From positions 50,055,615 through 50,119,614 of the forward strand of contig NC_090176.1 in assembly GCF_024679245.1 (NCBI RefSeq): a stretch of DNA of 64,000 nt, read 5' to 3'. Under the pieces are notes generated by a model. The model was given only the letters and a program-made list of their open reading frames with translations. It was not told the DNA's origin and did not search any database. The first letter of the stretch is position 1. Each line of letters starts with the position of its first letter. Positions 21,545 through 33,581 of the stretch are shown here, piece after piece. The position numbers and the translations under genes were made by a program. Origin of the DNA: Pseudorasbora parva. Its lineage: Eukaryota > Chordata > Actinopteri > Cypriniformes > Gobionidae.

Positions 21545-24500
21545 AATTGTGTGATATAAAGTCAGAATTGTGAGATATAAAGTCAGAATTGTGAGGTATA
21601 AAGTCAGAATTGTGAGATATAAAGTCAGAATTGTGAGATATAAAGTCAGAATTGTGAGATATAAAGTCAGAATTGAGAGATATAAAGTCAGAATTGTGAG
21701 ATATAAAGTCAGAATTGTGAGATATAAAGTCAGAATTGTGAGGTATAAAGTCAGAATTGTGAGATATAAAGTCAGAATTGTGAGATATAAAGTGAGAATT
21801 GTGAGATATAAAGTCAGAATTGTGAGGTAAGAAGTCAGAATTGTGAGATATAAAGTCAGAATTGTGAGATATAAAGTCAGAATTGTGAGATATAAAGTCA
21901 GAATTGTGAGATATAAAGTCAGAATTGTGAGATATAAAGTCAGAATTGTGAGATATAAAGTCAGAATTGTGAGGTATAAAGTCAGAATTGTGAGATATAA
22001 AGTCAGAATTGTGAGATATAAAGTGAGAATTGTGAGATATAAAGTCAGAATTGTGAGGTATAAAGTCAGAATTGTGAGATATAAAGTCAGAATTGTGAGA
22101 TATAAAGTGAGAATTGTGAGATATAAAGTGAGAATTGTGAGATATAAAGTCAGAATTGTGAGATATAAAGTCAGAATTGTGAGATATAAAGTCAGAATTG
22201 TGAGATATAAAGTCAGAATTGTGAGACATAAAGTCAGAATTGTGAGATATAAAGTCAGAATTGTGAGATATAAAGTCAGAATTGTGAGATATAAAGTCAG
22301 AACTGCGAGGTATAAAGTCAGAACTGTGAGGTATAAAGTCAGAATTGTGAGATATAAAGTCAGAACTGCGAGGTATAAAGTCAGAACTGTGAGGTATAAA
22401 GTCAGAATTGTGAGATATAAAGTCAGAACTGCGAGGTATAAAGTCAGAACTGTGAGGTATAAAGTCAGAATTGTGAGATATAAAGTCGGAATTGTGAGAT
22501 ATAAAGTCGGAATTGTGAGATATAAAGTCAGAACTGCGAGGTATAAAGTCAGAACTGCGAGGTATAAAGTCAGAATTGTGAGATATAAAGTCAGAATTGT
22601 GAGATATAAAGTCAGAATTGTGAGATATAAAGTCAGAACTGCGAGGTATAAAGTCAGAACTGTGAGGTATAAAGTCAGAATTGTGAGATATAAAGTCAGA
22701 ATTGTGAGATATAAAGTCAGAATTGTGAGACATAAAGTCAGAATTGTGAGATATAAAGTCAGAATTGTGAGATATAAAGTCAGAATTGTGAGACATAAAG
22801 TCAGAATTGTGAGATATAAAGTCAGAATTGTGAGATATAAAGTCAGAATTGTGAGATATAAAGTCAGAACTGCGAGGTATAAAGTCAGAACTGTGAGGTA
22901 TAAAGTCAGAATTGTGAGATATAAAGTCAGAATTGTGAGACATAAAGTCAGAATTGTGAGATATAAAGTCAGAATTGTGAGATATAAAGTCAGAATTGTG
23001 AGATATAAAGTCAGAACTGCGAGGTATAAAGTCAGAATTGTGAGATATAAAGTCAGAATTGTGAGATATAAAGTCAGAATTGTGAGATATAAAGTCAGAA
23101 TTGTGAGACATAAAGTCAGAATTGTGAGATATAAAGTCAGAATTGTGAGATATAAAGTCAGAATTGTGAGATATAAAGTCAGAACTGCGAGGTATAAAGT
23201 CAGAACTGTGAGGTATAAAGTCAGAATTGTGAGATATAAAGTCAGAACTGCGAGGTATAAAGTCAGAACTGTGAGGTATAAAGTCAGAATTGTGAGATAT
23301 AAAGTCAGAACTGCGAGGTATAAAGTCAGAACTGTGAGGTATAAAGTCAGAATTGTGAGATATAAAGTCGGAATTGTGAGATATAAAGTCGGAATTGTGA
23401 GATATAAAGTCAGAACTGCGAGGTATAAAGTCAGAACTGCGAGGTATAAAGTCAGAATTGTGAGATATAAAGTCAGAATTGTGAGATATAAAGTCAGAAT
23501 TGTGAGATATAAAGTCAGAACTGCGAGGTATAAAGTCAGAACTGTGAGGTATAAAGTCAGAATTGTGAGATATAAAGTCAGAATTGTGAGATATAAAGTC
23601 AGAATTGTGAGACATAAAGTCAGAATTGTGAGATATAAAGTCAGAATTGTGAGATATAAAGTCAGAATTGTGAGACATAAAGTCAGAATTGTGAGATATA
23701 AAGTCAGAATTGTGAGATATAAAGTCAGAATTGTGAGATATAAAGTCAGAACTGCGAGGTATAAAGTCAGAACTGTGAGGTATAAAGTCAGAATTGTGAG
23801 ATATAAAGTCAGAATTGTGAGACATAAAGTCAGAATTGTGAGATATAAAGTCAGAATTGTGAGATATAAAGTCAGAATTGTGAGATATAAAGTCAGAACT
23901 GCGAGGTATAAAGTCAGAATTGTGAGATATAAAGTCGGAATTGTGAGATATAAAGTCGGAATTGTGAGATATAAAGTCAGAACTGCGAGGTATAAAGTCA
24001 GAACTGCGAGGTATAAAGTCAGAATTGCGAGGTATAAAGTCAGAACTGTGAGGTATAAAGTCAGAACTGTGTGATATAAAGTCGGAATTGTGAGATATAA
24101 AGTCAGAATTGTGAGATATAAAGTCAGAATTGAGTGATATAAAGTCAGAATTGTGAGATATAAAGTCAGAATTGTGAGATATAAAGTCAGAATTGTGAGG
24201 TATAAAGTCAGAATTGTGAGATATAAAGTCAGAATTGTGAGATATAAAGTCAGAATTGTGAGATATAAAGTCAGAATTGTGAGGTATAAAGTCAGAATTG
24301 TGAGATATAAAGTCAGAATTGTGAGATATAAAGTCAGAATTGTGAGATATAAAGTCAGAATTGTGAGGTATAAAGTCAGAATTGTGAGATATAAAGTCAG
24401 AATTGTGAGATATAAAGTCAGAATTGCGAGGTATAAAGTCAGAACTGCGAGGTATAAAGTCAGAACTGTGAGGTATAAAGTCAGAACTGCGAGGTATAAA

Positions 24501-27235
24501 GTCAGAACTGTGAGGTATAAAGTCAGAACTGTGTGATATAAAGTCGGAATTGTGAGATATAAAGTCAGAATTGTGAGATATAAAGTCAGAACTGCGAGGT
24601 ATAAAGTCAGAACTGCGAGGTATAAAGTCAGAATTGCGAGGTATAAAGTCAGAATTGCGAGATATAAAGTCAGAACTGTGAGGTATAAAGTCAGAACTGT
24701 GTGATATAAAGTCGGAATTGTGAGATATAAAGTCAGAATTGTGAGATATAAAGTCAGAACTGTGAGGTATAAAGTCAGAACTGTGAGGTATAAAGTCAGA
24801 ACTGTGTGATATAAAGTCGGAATTGTGAGATATAAAGTCGGAACTGCGAGGTATAAAGTCAGAACTGCGAGGTATAAAGTCAGAACTGTGTGATATAAAG
24901 TCAGAACTGCGAGGTATAAAGTCAGAACTGTGAGGTATAAAGTCAGAACTGTGTGATATAAAGTCGGAATTGTGAGATATAAAGTCGGAACTGCGAGGTA
25001 TAAAGTCAGAACTGCGAGGTATAAAGTCAGAATTGTGAGGTATAAAGTCGGAATTACAAGATATAAAGTCGGAATTGCGAGATATAAAGTCAGGATTGTG
25101 TGATATAAAGTCAGAATTGTGAGGTATAAAGTCGGAATTACAAGATATAAAGTCGGAATTGCGAGATATAAAGTCGGAATTACAAGATATAAAGTCAGAA
25201 TTGCGAGATATAAAGTCAGAATTGCGAGATATAAAGTCAGAATTGCAAGATATAAAGTCAGAATTGCGAGATATAAAGTCGGAATTGCGAGATATAAAGT
25301 CGGAATTACAAGATATAAAGTCGGAATTGCGAGATATAAAGTCGGAATTACAAGATATAAAGTCAGAATTGCGAGATATAAAGTCAGAATTGCGAGACAT
25401 AAAGTCAGAATTGCGAGACATAAAGTCGGAATTGCGAGATATAAAGTCGGAATTACAAGATATAAAGTCAGAATTGCGAGATATAAAGTCGGAATTGCGA
25501 GATATAAAGTCAGAATTGCAAGATGTAAAGTCGGAATTGCGAGATATAAAGTCGGAATTGCGAGATATAAAGTCGGAATTACAAGATATAAAGTCAGAAT
25601 TGCGAGATATAAAGTCAGAATTGTGAGATATAAAGTCAGAATTGTGAGGTATAAAGTCAGAATTGTGAGATATAAAGTCAGAATTGTGAGATATAAAGTC
25701 AGAATTGCGAGATATAAAGTCGGAATTGCGAGATATAAAGTCACAACTGCGAGGTATAAAGTCGGAACTGCGAGGTATAAAGTCACAACTGCGAGGTATA
25801 AAGTCACAACTGCGAGGTATAAAGTCGGAACTGCGGGGTATAAAGTCAGAACTGTGAGGTATAAAGTCAGAACTGTGAGGTATAAAGTCAGAACTGTGAG
25901 GTATAAAGTCAGAACTGTGTGATATAAAGTCGGAATTGTGAGATATAAAGTCAGAATTGCGAGATATAAAGTCGGAATTGCGAGATATAAAGTCGGAATT
26001 GCAAGATATAAGGTCGGAATTACGAGATATAAAGTCGGAATTGCGAGATATAAAGTCGGAATTACAAGATATAAAGTCAGAATTGCGAGATATAAAGTCA
26101 GAATTGCGAGATATAAAGTCAGAATTGCAAGATATAAAGTCAGATTTGCGAGATATAAAGTCGGAATTGCAAGATATAAAGTCGGAATTACAAGATATAA
26201 AGTCGGAATTGCGAGATATAAAGTCGGAATTACAAGATATAAAGTCAGAATTGCGAGATATAAAGTCAGAATTGCGAGATATAAAGTCAGAATTGCGAGA
26301 CATAAAGTCGGAATTGTGAGACATAAAGTCGGAATTGCGAGATATAAAGTCAGAATTGCAAGATATAAAGTCGGAATTGCGAGATATAAAGTCGGAATTG
26401 CGAGATATAAAGTCGGAATTACCAGAGATAAAGTCGGAATTGCGAGATATAAAGTCGGAATTGCGAGATATAAAGTCGGAATTGCGAGATATAAAGTCGG
26501 AATTACAAGATATAAAGTTGCGAGATGTAAAGTCGGAATTACAAGATATAAAGTCGGAATTGCGAGATATAAAGTCGGAATTGCGAGATGTAAAGTCGGA
26601 ATTACAAGATATAAAGTCGGAATTGCGAGATATAAAGTCGGAATTGCGAGATATAAAGTCGGAATTGCGAGATATAAAGTCGGAATTACAAGATATAAAG
26701 TCGCGAGATGTAAAGTCGGAATTGCAAGATATAGTCGGAATTACGAGATATAAAGTCGGAATTGCGAGATGTAAAGTCGGAATTACAAGATATAAAGTCA
26801 GAATTGCAAGATATAAAGTCGGAATTGCGAGATATAAAGTCGGAATTGCGAGATATAAAGTCGGAATTACAAGATATAAAGTCGCGAGATGTAAAGTCGG
26901 AATTACAAGATATAAAGTCGGAATTGCGAGATATAAAGTCGGAATTGCAAGATATAAAGTCGGAATTACGAGATATACAGTCGGAATTGCGAGATATAAA
27001 GTCAGAATTGCGAGATATAAAGTCGGAACTGCGAGATAAAAAGTCGGAACTGCGAGATATAAAGTCGGAACTGCGAGATATAAAGTCAGAATTGTTGATA
27101 TGAAGTCAGAACTGTGAGATTTAAAGTCAGAATTGTTGATATGAAGTCAGAACTGTGAGATTTAAAGTCAGAATTGTTGATATGAAGTCAGAACTGTGAG
27201 ATTTAAAGTTAGAATTGTTGATATGAAGTCAGAAC
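21545..27235. repeat. Giant 21-bp minisatellite, about 270 copies
   Basis: Head-to-tail copies of GATATAAAGTCAGAATTGTGA, about 5.7 kb. Variants are regional: AATTGTGAG dominates 21.5-24.4 kb, AACTGCGAGG/AACTGTGAGG alternate in 22.3-25.0 kb, and AATTGCGAG/AATTACAAG with GTCGG dominate 25.1-27.0 kb. A few units carry 6-12 bp deletions (near 26514, 26701, 26881). The last copies (27090-27235) switch to a 42-bp double unit. Because 21 is a multiple of three, most variants keep all frames open. This yields minus-strand frames of 1430 and 1593 codons (SHNSDFI, LTLYLTI) and plus-strand RYKVRIV or RDIKSEL repeats, which are not credible genes. Confidence 0.97.
22301..23934. repeat. 882-bp higher-order duplication within the 21-bp array
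   Basis: The order of unit variants (TGCGAGG, TGTGAGG, GTCGGAATT, GAGACAT) from 22301 repeats from 23183. Marker pairs are 22301/23183, 22486/23368 and 23015/23897, each exactly 882 bases (42 units) apart. Similarity continues to about 23934, then diverges. This shows a recent block duplication by unequal exchange or replication. Confidence 0.9.
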
Positions 27236-27351
27236 TTTGTATCTTGCAAATCTGACTTCACATTTCTTTTGTTTCTTAATTTAAGAATGTTTTGATATTT
27301 GCACTGGAAAAAAAGACAAACAAACTAAGTAAGAAAATCATTTGTTGTTAT

Positions 27352-28318
27352 GCAAACATGTCAGTCTCTAGTGCACCAGGGGTGTCAAATGAATGACATG
27401 ATGCAGATGATCAGATGTTTTAGATGCGATGCGACCACCCAAATCTGATCACCTGATTTTATATTCTCCTCCATCTCTGTGCTCTCCATCCTCCTTCAAA
27501 CCACACAAGGTCCAAAAGTCACCAGTGAATTGGGCGCGATGGAGCGGCTCTACACATTTCCCATGCTGCACCAGTGAGAGTCTGTTGACCTGTTTTGCAG
27601 GGAAGAGTTCAAGATCTCTTTCACAGGACGTGCTCATTTCTCACCGAGCCCTTCGTGGTTCCCACTCGCTTGCTTACCTTTCAGGGAGTGGATTAAGTCC
27701 TCATCCTCCCGCAGAGCTGCGTTCACCGCTCACTTTTTTCACACCAGCGGATTGGAAAAGCAAACAGTCTGAGGGCAATGTGTGAAAAATCTCTTTTTCT
27801 TTTCCCCTCCCTCCTCTCTGTCAGTTATAGTTAGGACTCTACAGCTCAAGATGAGAATGCTTCTGCAAACAACTGAATATTGAAGAGCATTTCACGCTTG
27901 TTATTGCAGTGTAACTGTCTGCACATACGTGTCGAGAGCATATTGAGAGGGTCATTATTACCCATGAGTCCGTGCTGCGCCGCTGTCTGCAGAGATCAGC
28001 CTTATCTCGGCTCTGATATCAGCCGTTATGATGCCGTCTGACCTCCGTGATCTCTTCAAAAGTTTGAGCTTCACTTATAGAACCATGAACATCAGAGCCA
28101 CAGGTCTTATTTCAGAAAGGACATTAAGCCTTCAATATGACTGCAGGTTCTATTTCTTCAAGGCCAGATTCAGAAATGTATTATAATAGCATTTCATTTA
28201 ACAACACACACATATACAGTCCCATATATAGAATCATATAAGGTAATACGACATGATTTACATGGTTTATAGTTTTTTTATTATATTTTATTACATTTTC
28301 TATTTTAGTAAATATCAG
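27352..28318. other. Unclassified, mostly unique sequence
   Basis: No repeat family recognised. Open frames at 27429-27785 and its complement have no domain and no convincing splice sites. Confidence 0.3.
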
Positions 28319-28319
28319 G

Positions 28320-28400
<81 letters not shown>
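28319..28400. repeat. (AT)n microsatellite
   Basis: About 40 AT repeats with one AC break near 28345, ending directly at the TA target site of the Tc1 element at 28403. Confidence 0.97.
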
Positions 28401-28402
<2 letters not shown>

Positions 28403-28405
<3 letters not shown>

Positions 28406-29597
28406 TGATCAGGCATAACATTATGACCACTGACAGGTGAAGTGAATAACACTGATTATATCTTCATCACGGCTCCTGTTAGTGGGTGGGATATATTAGG
28501 CAAAAAGTGAACATTTTGTGTTACATGTTGATGTGTTAGAAGCAGGAAAAATGGGCAAGCGTAAGGATTTGAGCGAGTTTGACAAGGGCCAAATTATGAT
28601 GGCCAGACGACTGGGTCAGAGCATCTCCAAACCTGCAGCTCTTGTGGGCTGTTCCCGGTCTGCAGTGGTCAGTATCTATCAAAAGTGCTCCGAGGAAGGA
28701 ACAGTGGAGAACCGGCCACAGGGTCATGGGCGGCCAAGGCTCATTGATGCACGTGGGGAGCGAAGGCTGGCCCGTGTGGTCCGATCAAACAGACGAGCTA
28801 CTGGAGCTCAAACTGCTCCAGAAGTTAATGCTGGTTCTGATAGAAAGCTGTCAGAATACACAGAGCATCTCAGTTTGTTGCGTATGGCGCGGCATAGCCG
28901 CTGACCAGTCAGGGTGACCTCTGACCCCTGACCCCGCCGAAAGCACCAACAGCGGCACGTGAGCATCAGAACTGGACCACGGAGCAATGGAAGAAGGTGG
29001 CCTGGTCTGAGGAATCATGTTTTCTTTTACATCACGTGGATGGCCGGGTGTGTGTGTGTGTGTGTGTGGCTTACCTGAGGAACACATGGCCCCAGGATGC
29101 ACTATGGGAAGAAGGCGAGCCGGCGGAGGCAGTGTGATGCTTTGGGCAATGTTCTGCTGGGAAACCTTGGGTCCTCCATCCATGTGGATGTTACTTTGAC
29201 ACGCTCCACCTACCTAAGCATTGCTGAGACCATGTTCAGCCTTCCATGGAAACGGTATTCTGGTGGCTGTGGCTCTTCCAGCAGGATAATGCTCCTGACA
29301 CAAAGCACAAATGCTTCAGGAATGGTTTGAGGAGCACAACAACGAGTTTGAGGCGATGACTGGCCTCCAAATTCCCCAGATCTCAATCCAATCGAGCATC
29401 TGTGGGATGAGCTAAACAAACAAGTCTGATCCATGGAGGCCCCACCTCGCAACTTACTGGATTTAAAGGATCTGCTGCTACCATCTTGGTGCCAGATACC
29501 ACAGCACACCTTCAGGAGTCTAGTGGAGTCCATGCCTCGACAGGTCAGCAAAAGGGGGACCAACACAATATTAGGAAGGTGTTATGGCTGATCGGTG
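28403..29597 (+). mobile_element. Tc1/mariner element, near full length
   Basis: The left terminus CACTGATCAGGCATAACATT is preceded by TA. The right terminus ATGGCTGATCGGTG has lost the following TA by mutation (TG). Same family as the element at 8790-9675 but opposite in orientation. A short (GT)n expansion lies inside at about 29049. Confidence 0.93.
28551..29560 (+). pseudogene. Tc1-family transposase, frameshifted
   Basis: [15 protein letters not shown] starts an intact DNA-binding domain ([38 protein letters not shown]) up to [18 protein letters not shown]. The frame then stops at 28904. Later frames keep fragments of the catalytic domain, including EEHMAPGC and a diverged SPDLNPIEHLWDELN-like stretch near 29370-29420. 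An internal GT expansion adds further shifts. Inactive. Confidence 0.88.
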
Positions 29598-29735
29598 TGT
29601 GTAAATACATATATATATATATATGTGTGTTATATTAATTTTTTTTCAAGCTTGATATATATTATATATACACACACATTTATTATATAAACAAAGTTTT
29701 ATGGTAGATGAGATTTAACATTTGTTTATATAATA

Positions 29736-29860
<125 letters not shown>

Positions 29861-29942
29861 GTTTTATATATATAGAGTGAGGTGGAGATGGGTGCAAACA
29901 CATGAAAGCCAGTCTGACTGTTTACATGTGTGTGTTTTCCAG

Positions 29943-29996
29943 CTGCTCATGAAAGGAGGAGGTTCATTCTTCAAAGAGATGAAAAGAGTCACATGA
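29943..29996 (+). other. Weak candidate terminal exon
   Basis: GTGTGTTTTCCAG followed by 17 codons (LLMKGGGSFFKEMKRVT) and TGA. A good-looking acceptor, but no partner exon is identified in the window and the peptide is too short to judge. Reported only as a possibility. Confidence 0.15.
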
Positions 29997-30339
29997 AAGG
30001 ATGAAGGTCCGTCCTGAAAGATCTGCGCTCAGAGTGTGTGAATGATGTGCATGGAAAGGCTGATGTGTAAATTGATTTGGGCTGAAGAGAGACGGCCGGT
30101 GGTCTCGTCTGTGACTTCAGCTGCTCTTTGGGAATCTCACCGAGTAATTGGCCGTCAATGAGGAGCTGCATTTATTTATAGCCATGTTTAATGCTTGACA
30201 CTATTATGGTTTCCTAGCGGACGGGAAGCCTGCTCACAGCAACAAGATTTTATATCAGTTCATCACCACAGTGAGTCTAAATATACCAAATAATATAATC
30301 TATTGGTTTATTCATTTAATCCCGTCAATATGTTATTAG

Positions 30340-30486
30340 TTGTTTGGAAATCCCATGAAATATTTTAAGTCAATACAGATTGTTTCAGAGCAATTTCACA
30401 GTAATAACCGGAATCAATGATGCAAACTTCATAAAATATGAGATTAATTCAAATTTAGCTCTAAAGCAGCTCTGAAATGATAATTA
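30340..30486 (-). mobile_element. Fragment of an L2/CR1-type LINE 3' end
   Basis: CAGATTGTTTCAGAGCAATT and AATCAATGATGCAAACTTCA match, in diverged form, the better copies at 34040 and 53420. Too short and eroded to classify firmly. Confidence 0.4.
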
Positions 30487-30918
30487 CACTGCAAAAAATG
30501 CTCTTCATATAGTATTTTTTTCCTTGTTTCCAGTCAGAATATCTAAATATTCTTAAATCAAGACTCTTTTACTAGATCGGTAAAATGACATAAGATATTT
30601 GTTCTTGTTTTCTGGAAAAAATATCAAAATGAAGTGAGTTTTAGCTTAAAACAGGCAAAATGATCTGCCAATGGGGTGAGAAAAATAATCTTATTTCTGT
30701 TTGGGATGGAAACAAGAACAAGATTTCAATCAGAAACAAGATTATTTTTTGTTTTAAGTAAAAACTCACTTCATTTTGATTTTATTTTCAACAAAACAAG
30801 AAAAAATATTTTATGTCGTTTTATTTGTATAGTTAATACATCTAGATTTAAGAATTGTTAAATATTTAGACTAGAAACAAGACAAAATTACTGAGTAAGA
30901 AGAGCATTTTTAGCAGTG
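30487..30918. mobile_element. CACTGC-family MITE, complete palindromic copy
   Basis: Left CACTGCAAAAAATGCTCTTC, right GAGCATTTTTAGCAGTG. The long arms mirror each other: CTTAAATCAAGACTCTTTTA on the left against the complementary TAGATTTAAGAATTGTTA on the right. Non-coding, 432 bp; best reference copy of the family in this window. Confidence 0.85.
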
Positions 30919-31913
30919 TATTCAGCTCAGTTTAGTTAATCTGATAGTGTCAATGCAGTCAAATCAATAATATTACTAAATATTATCTTTTAAACATTTC
31001 ATGTGCATTCATGTGCCGATGTTAACATGCTGATTTGTTTAACGACCCCTGACACCACACGTAACCGTGTTTTCTATTTCTGTCAGGATCAGCGCTTTCA
31101 CACGGACCTGAACATCCTGGTCCTCCCTCACCCATTACCAACCACTTTGATGGCCCAAAGTTCTAGTTGTGCATCAAACCGTACAGCTCTATATCCTCCT
31201 CCACGGATTTCACTACTCCATCCACCCACCATCCATCCGTTTTTGACTCGGCCCAGGAGGATTATGCCATTCTTCACAGGACGAGATCTCAGCGAGTGGG
31301 CAGGAGAGTCAGCAACGAAGCCCCTAATGACACAGCGACGCCCACACACGTCCAAAACCAATTCTACCCTCGCTAAAAGAACAGCGCTCGCACGTTCCCA
31401 TGCATACAAATGTCCGATCGATGCCGGTCACCGACTCTCTGCCCTCTGAGATTAAGCGAGCTCATGTCCGGTGGATCGATTTCAATGACAGGTGTTAAAA
31501 CACGCAGCGACAGACACCGATAACTCGCTCGATCCCTTCCAAAAACAATCCCTGGAAATGTTGGTTTCCACTCGTAATCTCATTAGGGATGTGAATGGCT
31601 CCCTTTTGAAAGGCGCCGATGCCAGAGAAGAGGAAGGCGGCATGGAGAATGACTATTGGATTAGCGTAATCCGGACGAGAGCTTCATTGGAGGGCAGCGT
31701 TCCATCTCTTGTGCTGCGGCTGCAGATAAGGCCGCCATCTATTGAGGGCTCTAGTTAGAAGGTGTTTTGCCGTTAAGATGACCTGCTTTTGGATAGATCG
31801 CAGCAGTCAGGTTCCTGAAGTCAAAGCGTCATGACAGATTTTATGTTAGTCTCAGCATGGAGAGAGAAGTGGAGAGAGGGTCTCTTGTCCCTCTCTCTGA
31901 TGAAGCTGTATTC
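30919..31913. other. Mostly unique sequence; possible regulatory block
   Basis: An open frame at 31087-31449 follows CTATTTCTGTCAG, but its product is Ser/Pro/Arg-rich with no domain. About 31500-31760 looks non-repetitive, with TAAT-type sites (GTAATCTCATTAGGG, GGATTAGCGTAATCC). That resembles conserved non-coding DNA by eye only. Confidence 0.25.
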
Positions 31914-31972
31914 TACACTCTTAAAAATAAAGGTTCTTTGGCAGGGTGTATGGTTCTATGAATAACCTTTAA

Positions 31973-33581
31973 AGGGTTAGTTCACCCAAAAATGAAAATG
32001 TGATGTTTATCTGCTGACCCCCAGTGCATCCAACATGTAGGCTAGGTGTGTTTGCTTCTTCAGTAGAACACAAATGAAGATTTTTAACTCAACCGTTGCT
32101 GTGTGTCGGTCATATAATGGTGTGAATCAGAGTCCTGCACGGGTCCATTTTTGGAGACCCGCCCCCGCCCGCACCCGCAAGGTTTAGCACCAGACCTGAC
32201 CCGTGAAAATATCAAAACTAAATCCACACCCGCCCAGACCCGTTAATATTTGGCTCGTTACCCGAACCGTGCCCGCGATAAATCACATCGACACTAAAAT
32301 CATTCAAATAATGCTTTATTTTTTATCCTGCACCTCTCTCAACATCAACGGCGTCATGAATGAGCTAATGAAACAGGCAAAAGTGCCTTTAAAGACTCGT
32401 TGTCATCAATTTCATATAGCTACTCCACTCACCCTTTACTTTTACTTCATCCATTGCTGCTCCTGCAACGCTCGCTCCATCTGGGCTACGAGAGGCATCA
32501 ACAAAAGTTTCAATGACACAGTGGTGGTGACGTGATGGTAAAATGGCATACCGTTGTTGCGTGTATGTGTAATGGTAATTTGGACATAGAAATTGTAATA
32601 GACTACAATATGTTTGAGGAGGAAGGAGGCGGGAACCGGTGAACATTTAAAAGACTTTAACCAAAACGAAAGTAGCGTGGGCAGCCCCTCACGGACATCG
32701 CTCTCTTGCTCGTCCACCTCGCCACAGAAATATTGCACATATTTTTAATCCGCGCTACTACCCGCCCGCACAGAGTTAATAATCCGCCCGCATCCCCGCC
32801 CGTGAATTTTATAAATGTCACAATCCACCCGTTTTAGCCACTTTTATGCGGATACCCGCGGGTACCGGACCCGTTGCAGCACTCTGGTGTGAATGGGTAA
32901 CAATTCTATGAGATTAAAACAAAAACAAAAAAACATGCTTAGAGAACATGCACAAAAACCCTGCTGCTCCTGACGACACATTAATGTCTTAAGACACGAA
33001 CCGATCGGTTTCTGTGAGAAACACAACAGTATTTATGTTATTTTTTACCTCATATCCCGACGAGTCTCATCAAGTTTTCCCATCGGCAGTAACTTCCGTT
33101 AGGTGAGGTCAAGCTGGTGTGATCATAGAAATATATATATAGATCCTCATTTGTGCCTCCGCAGATCGATCGAATGAATCTACATTGTATATATCTATGA
33201 TCGCACCAGCTTGACCTCACCTAACGGAAGTTACTGCCGATGGGAAAACTTGATGAGACTCGTCAGGATATGAGGTAAAAAATAACATAAATACTGTTCG
33301 GTATGTCACAGAAACCGATCGGTTTGTGTCTTAAGACATTAATGTGTCGTCAGGAGCAGCAGGGTTTTTGTGCATGTTCTCTAAGCATGTTTTTTTGTCT
33401 GTTTGTATTGCTCCCATAGAATTGTTACCCATTCACATGCATTATATGACCTGCACACAGCAACGGTTGAGTTAAAAATCTTCATTTGTGTTCTACTGAA
33501 GAAGCAAACACACCTACGTGTTGGACGCCCTGGGGGTCAGCAGATAAACATCACATTTTCATTTTTGGGTGAACTATCCCT
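31973..33581. mobile_element. Middle element: large foldback transposon with TTAA target site
   Basis: Ends AGGGTTAGTTCACCCAAAAA and TTTTTGGGTGAACTATCCCT, flanked by TTAA on both sides. The arms pair almost base for base: GTTAGGTGAGGTCAAGCTGG at 33098 against the complement at 33212, and AACGGTTGAGTTAAAAATC at 33461 against its complement near 32078. The unpaired centre is short, about 33140-33190. An hAT-like element interrupts the left arm at 32128. Confidence 0.85.
32128..32886. mobile_element. Inner hAT-like element with perfect 8-bp target duplication
   Basis: Ends CAGAGTCCTGCACGGGTC and GACCCGTTGCAGCACTCTG (inverted). GTGTGAAT flanks both sides (32120-32127 and 32887-32894), the 8-bp duplication expected of hAT transposases. 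Cleaner second signature: removing it restores the palindrome arm. Short open frames inside show no transposase domain, so it is non-autonomous. Confidence 0.88.

Larger units (their letters stand above)
21301..27351. mobile_element. CACTGC-family MITE split by the giant 21-bp array
   Basis: The left part (21301-21480) has CATTACAAAAAAATGG, TTGTCTTGTTTTCCAGTAC and AAATATCTAAGCATTC. The right part (27240-27351) has TTAATTTAAGAATGTTTTG, ATTTGCACTGGAAAAAAAG and a degraded terminus. These are the two arms of the family seen whole at 30487-30918. Everything between them is array, so the array arose or was inserted within the element. Confidence 0.7.

Noticed and set aside
21515..26324. Open frames of 1430 and 1593 codons on the minus strand and of up to 743 codons on the plus strand
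   Set aside because: Pure translations of a 21-bp satellite; open in several frames on both strands because the unit is a multiple of three. No flanking gene structure.
21545..27235. CRISPR-like array
   Set aside because: The repeats are contiguous with no spacers, and the context is a vertebrate genome; it is a minisatellite.
31087..31449. Possible exon after CTATTTCTGTCAG
   Set aside because: The product is low-complexity Ser/Pro/Arg sequence with no domain; no partner exon or matching phase found.
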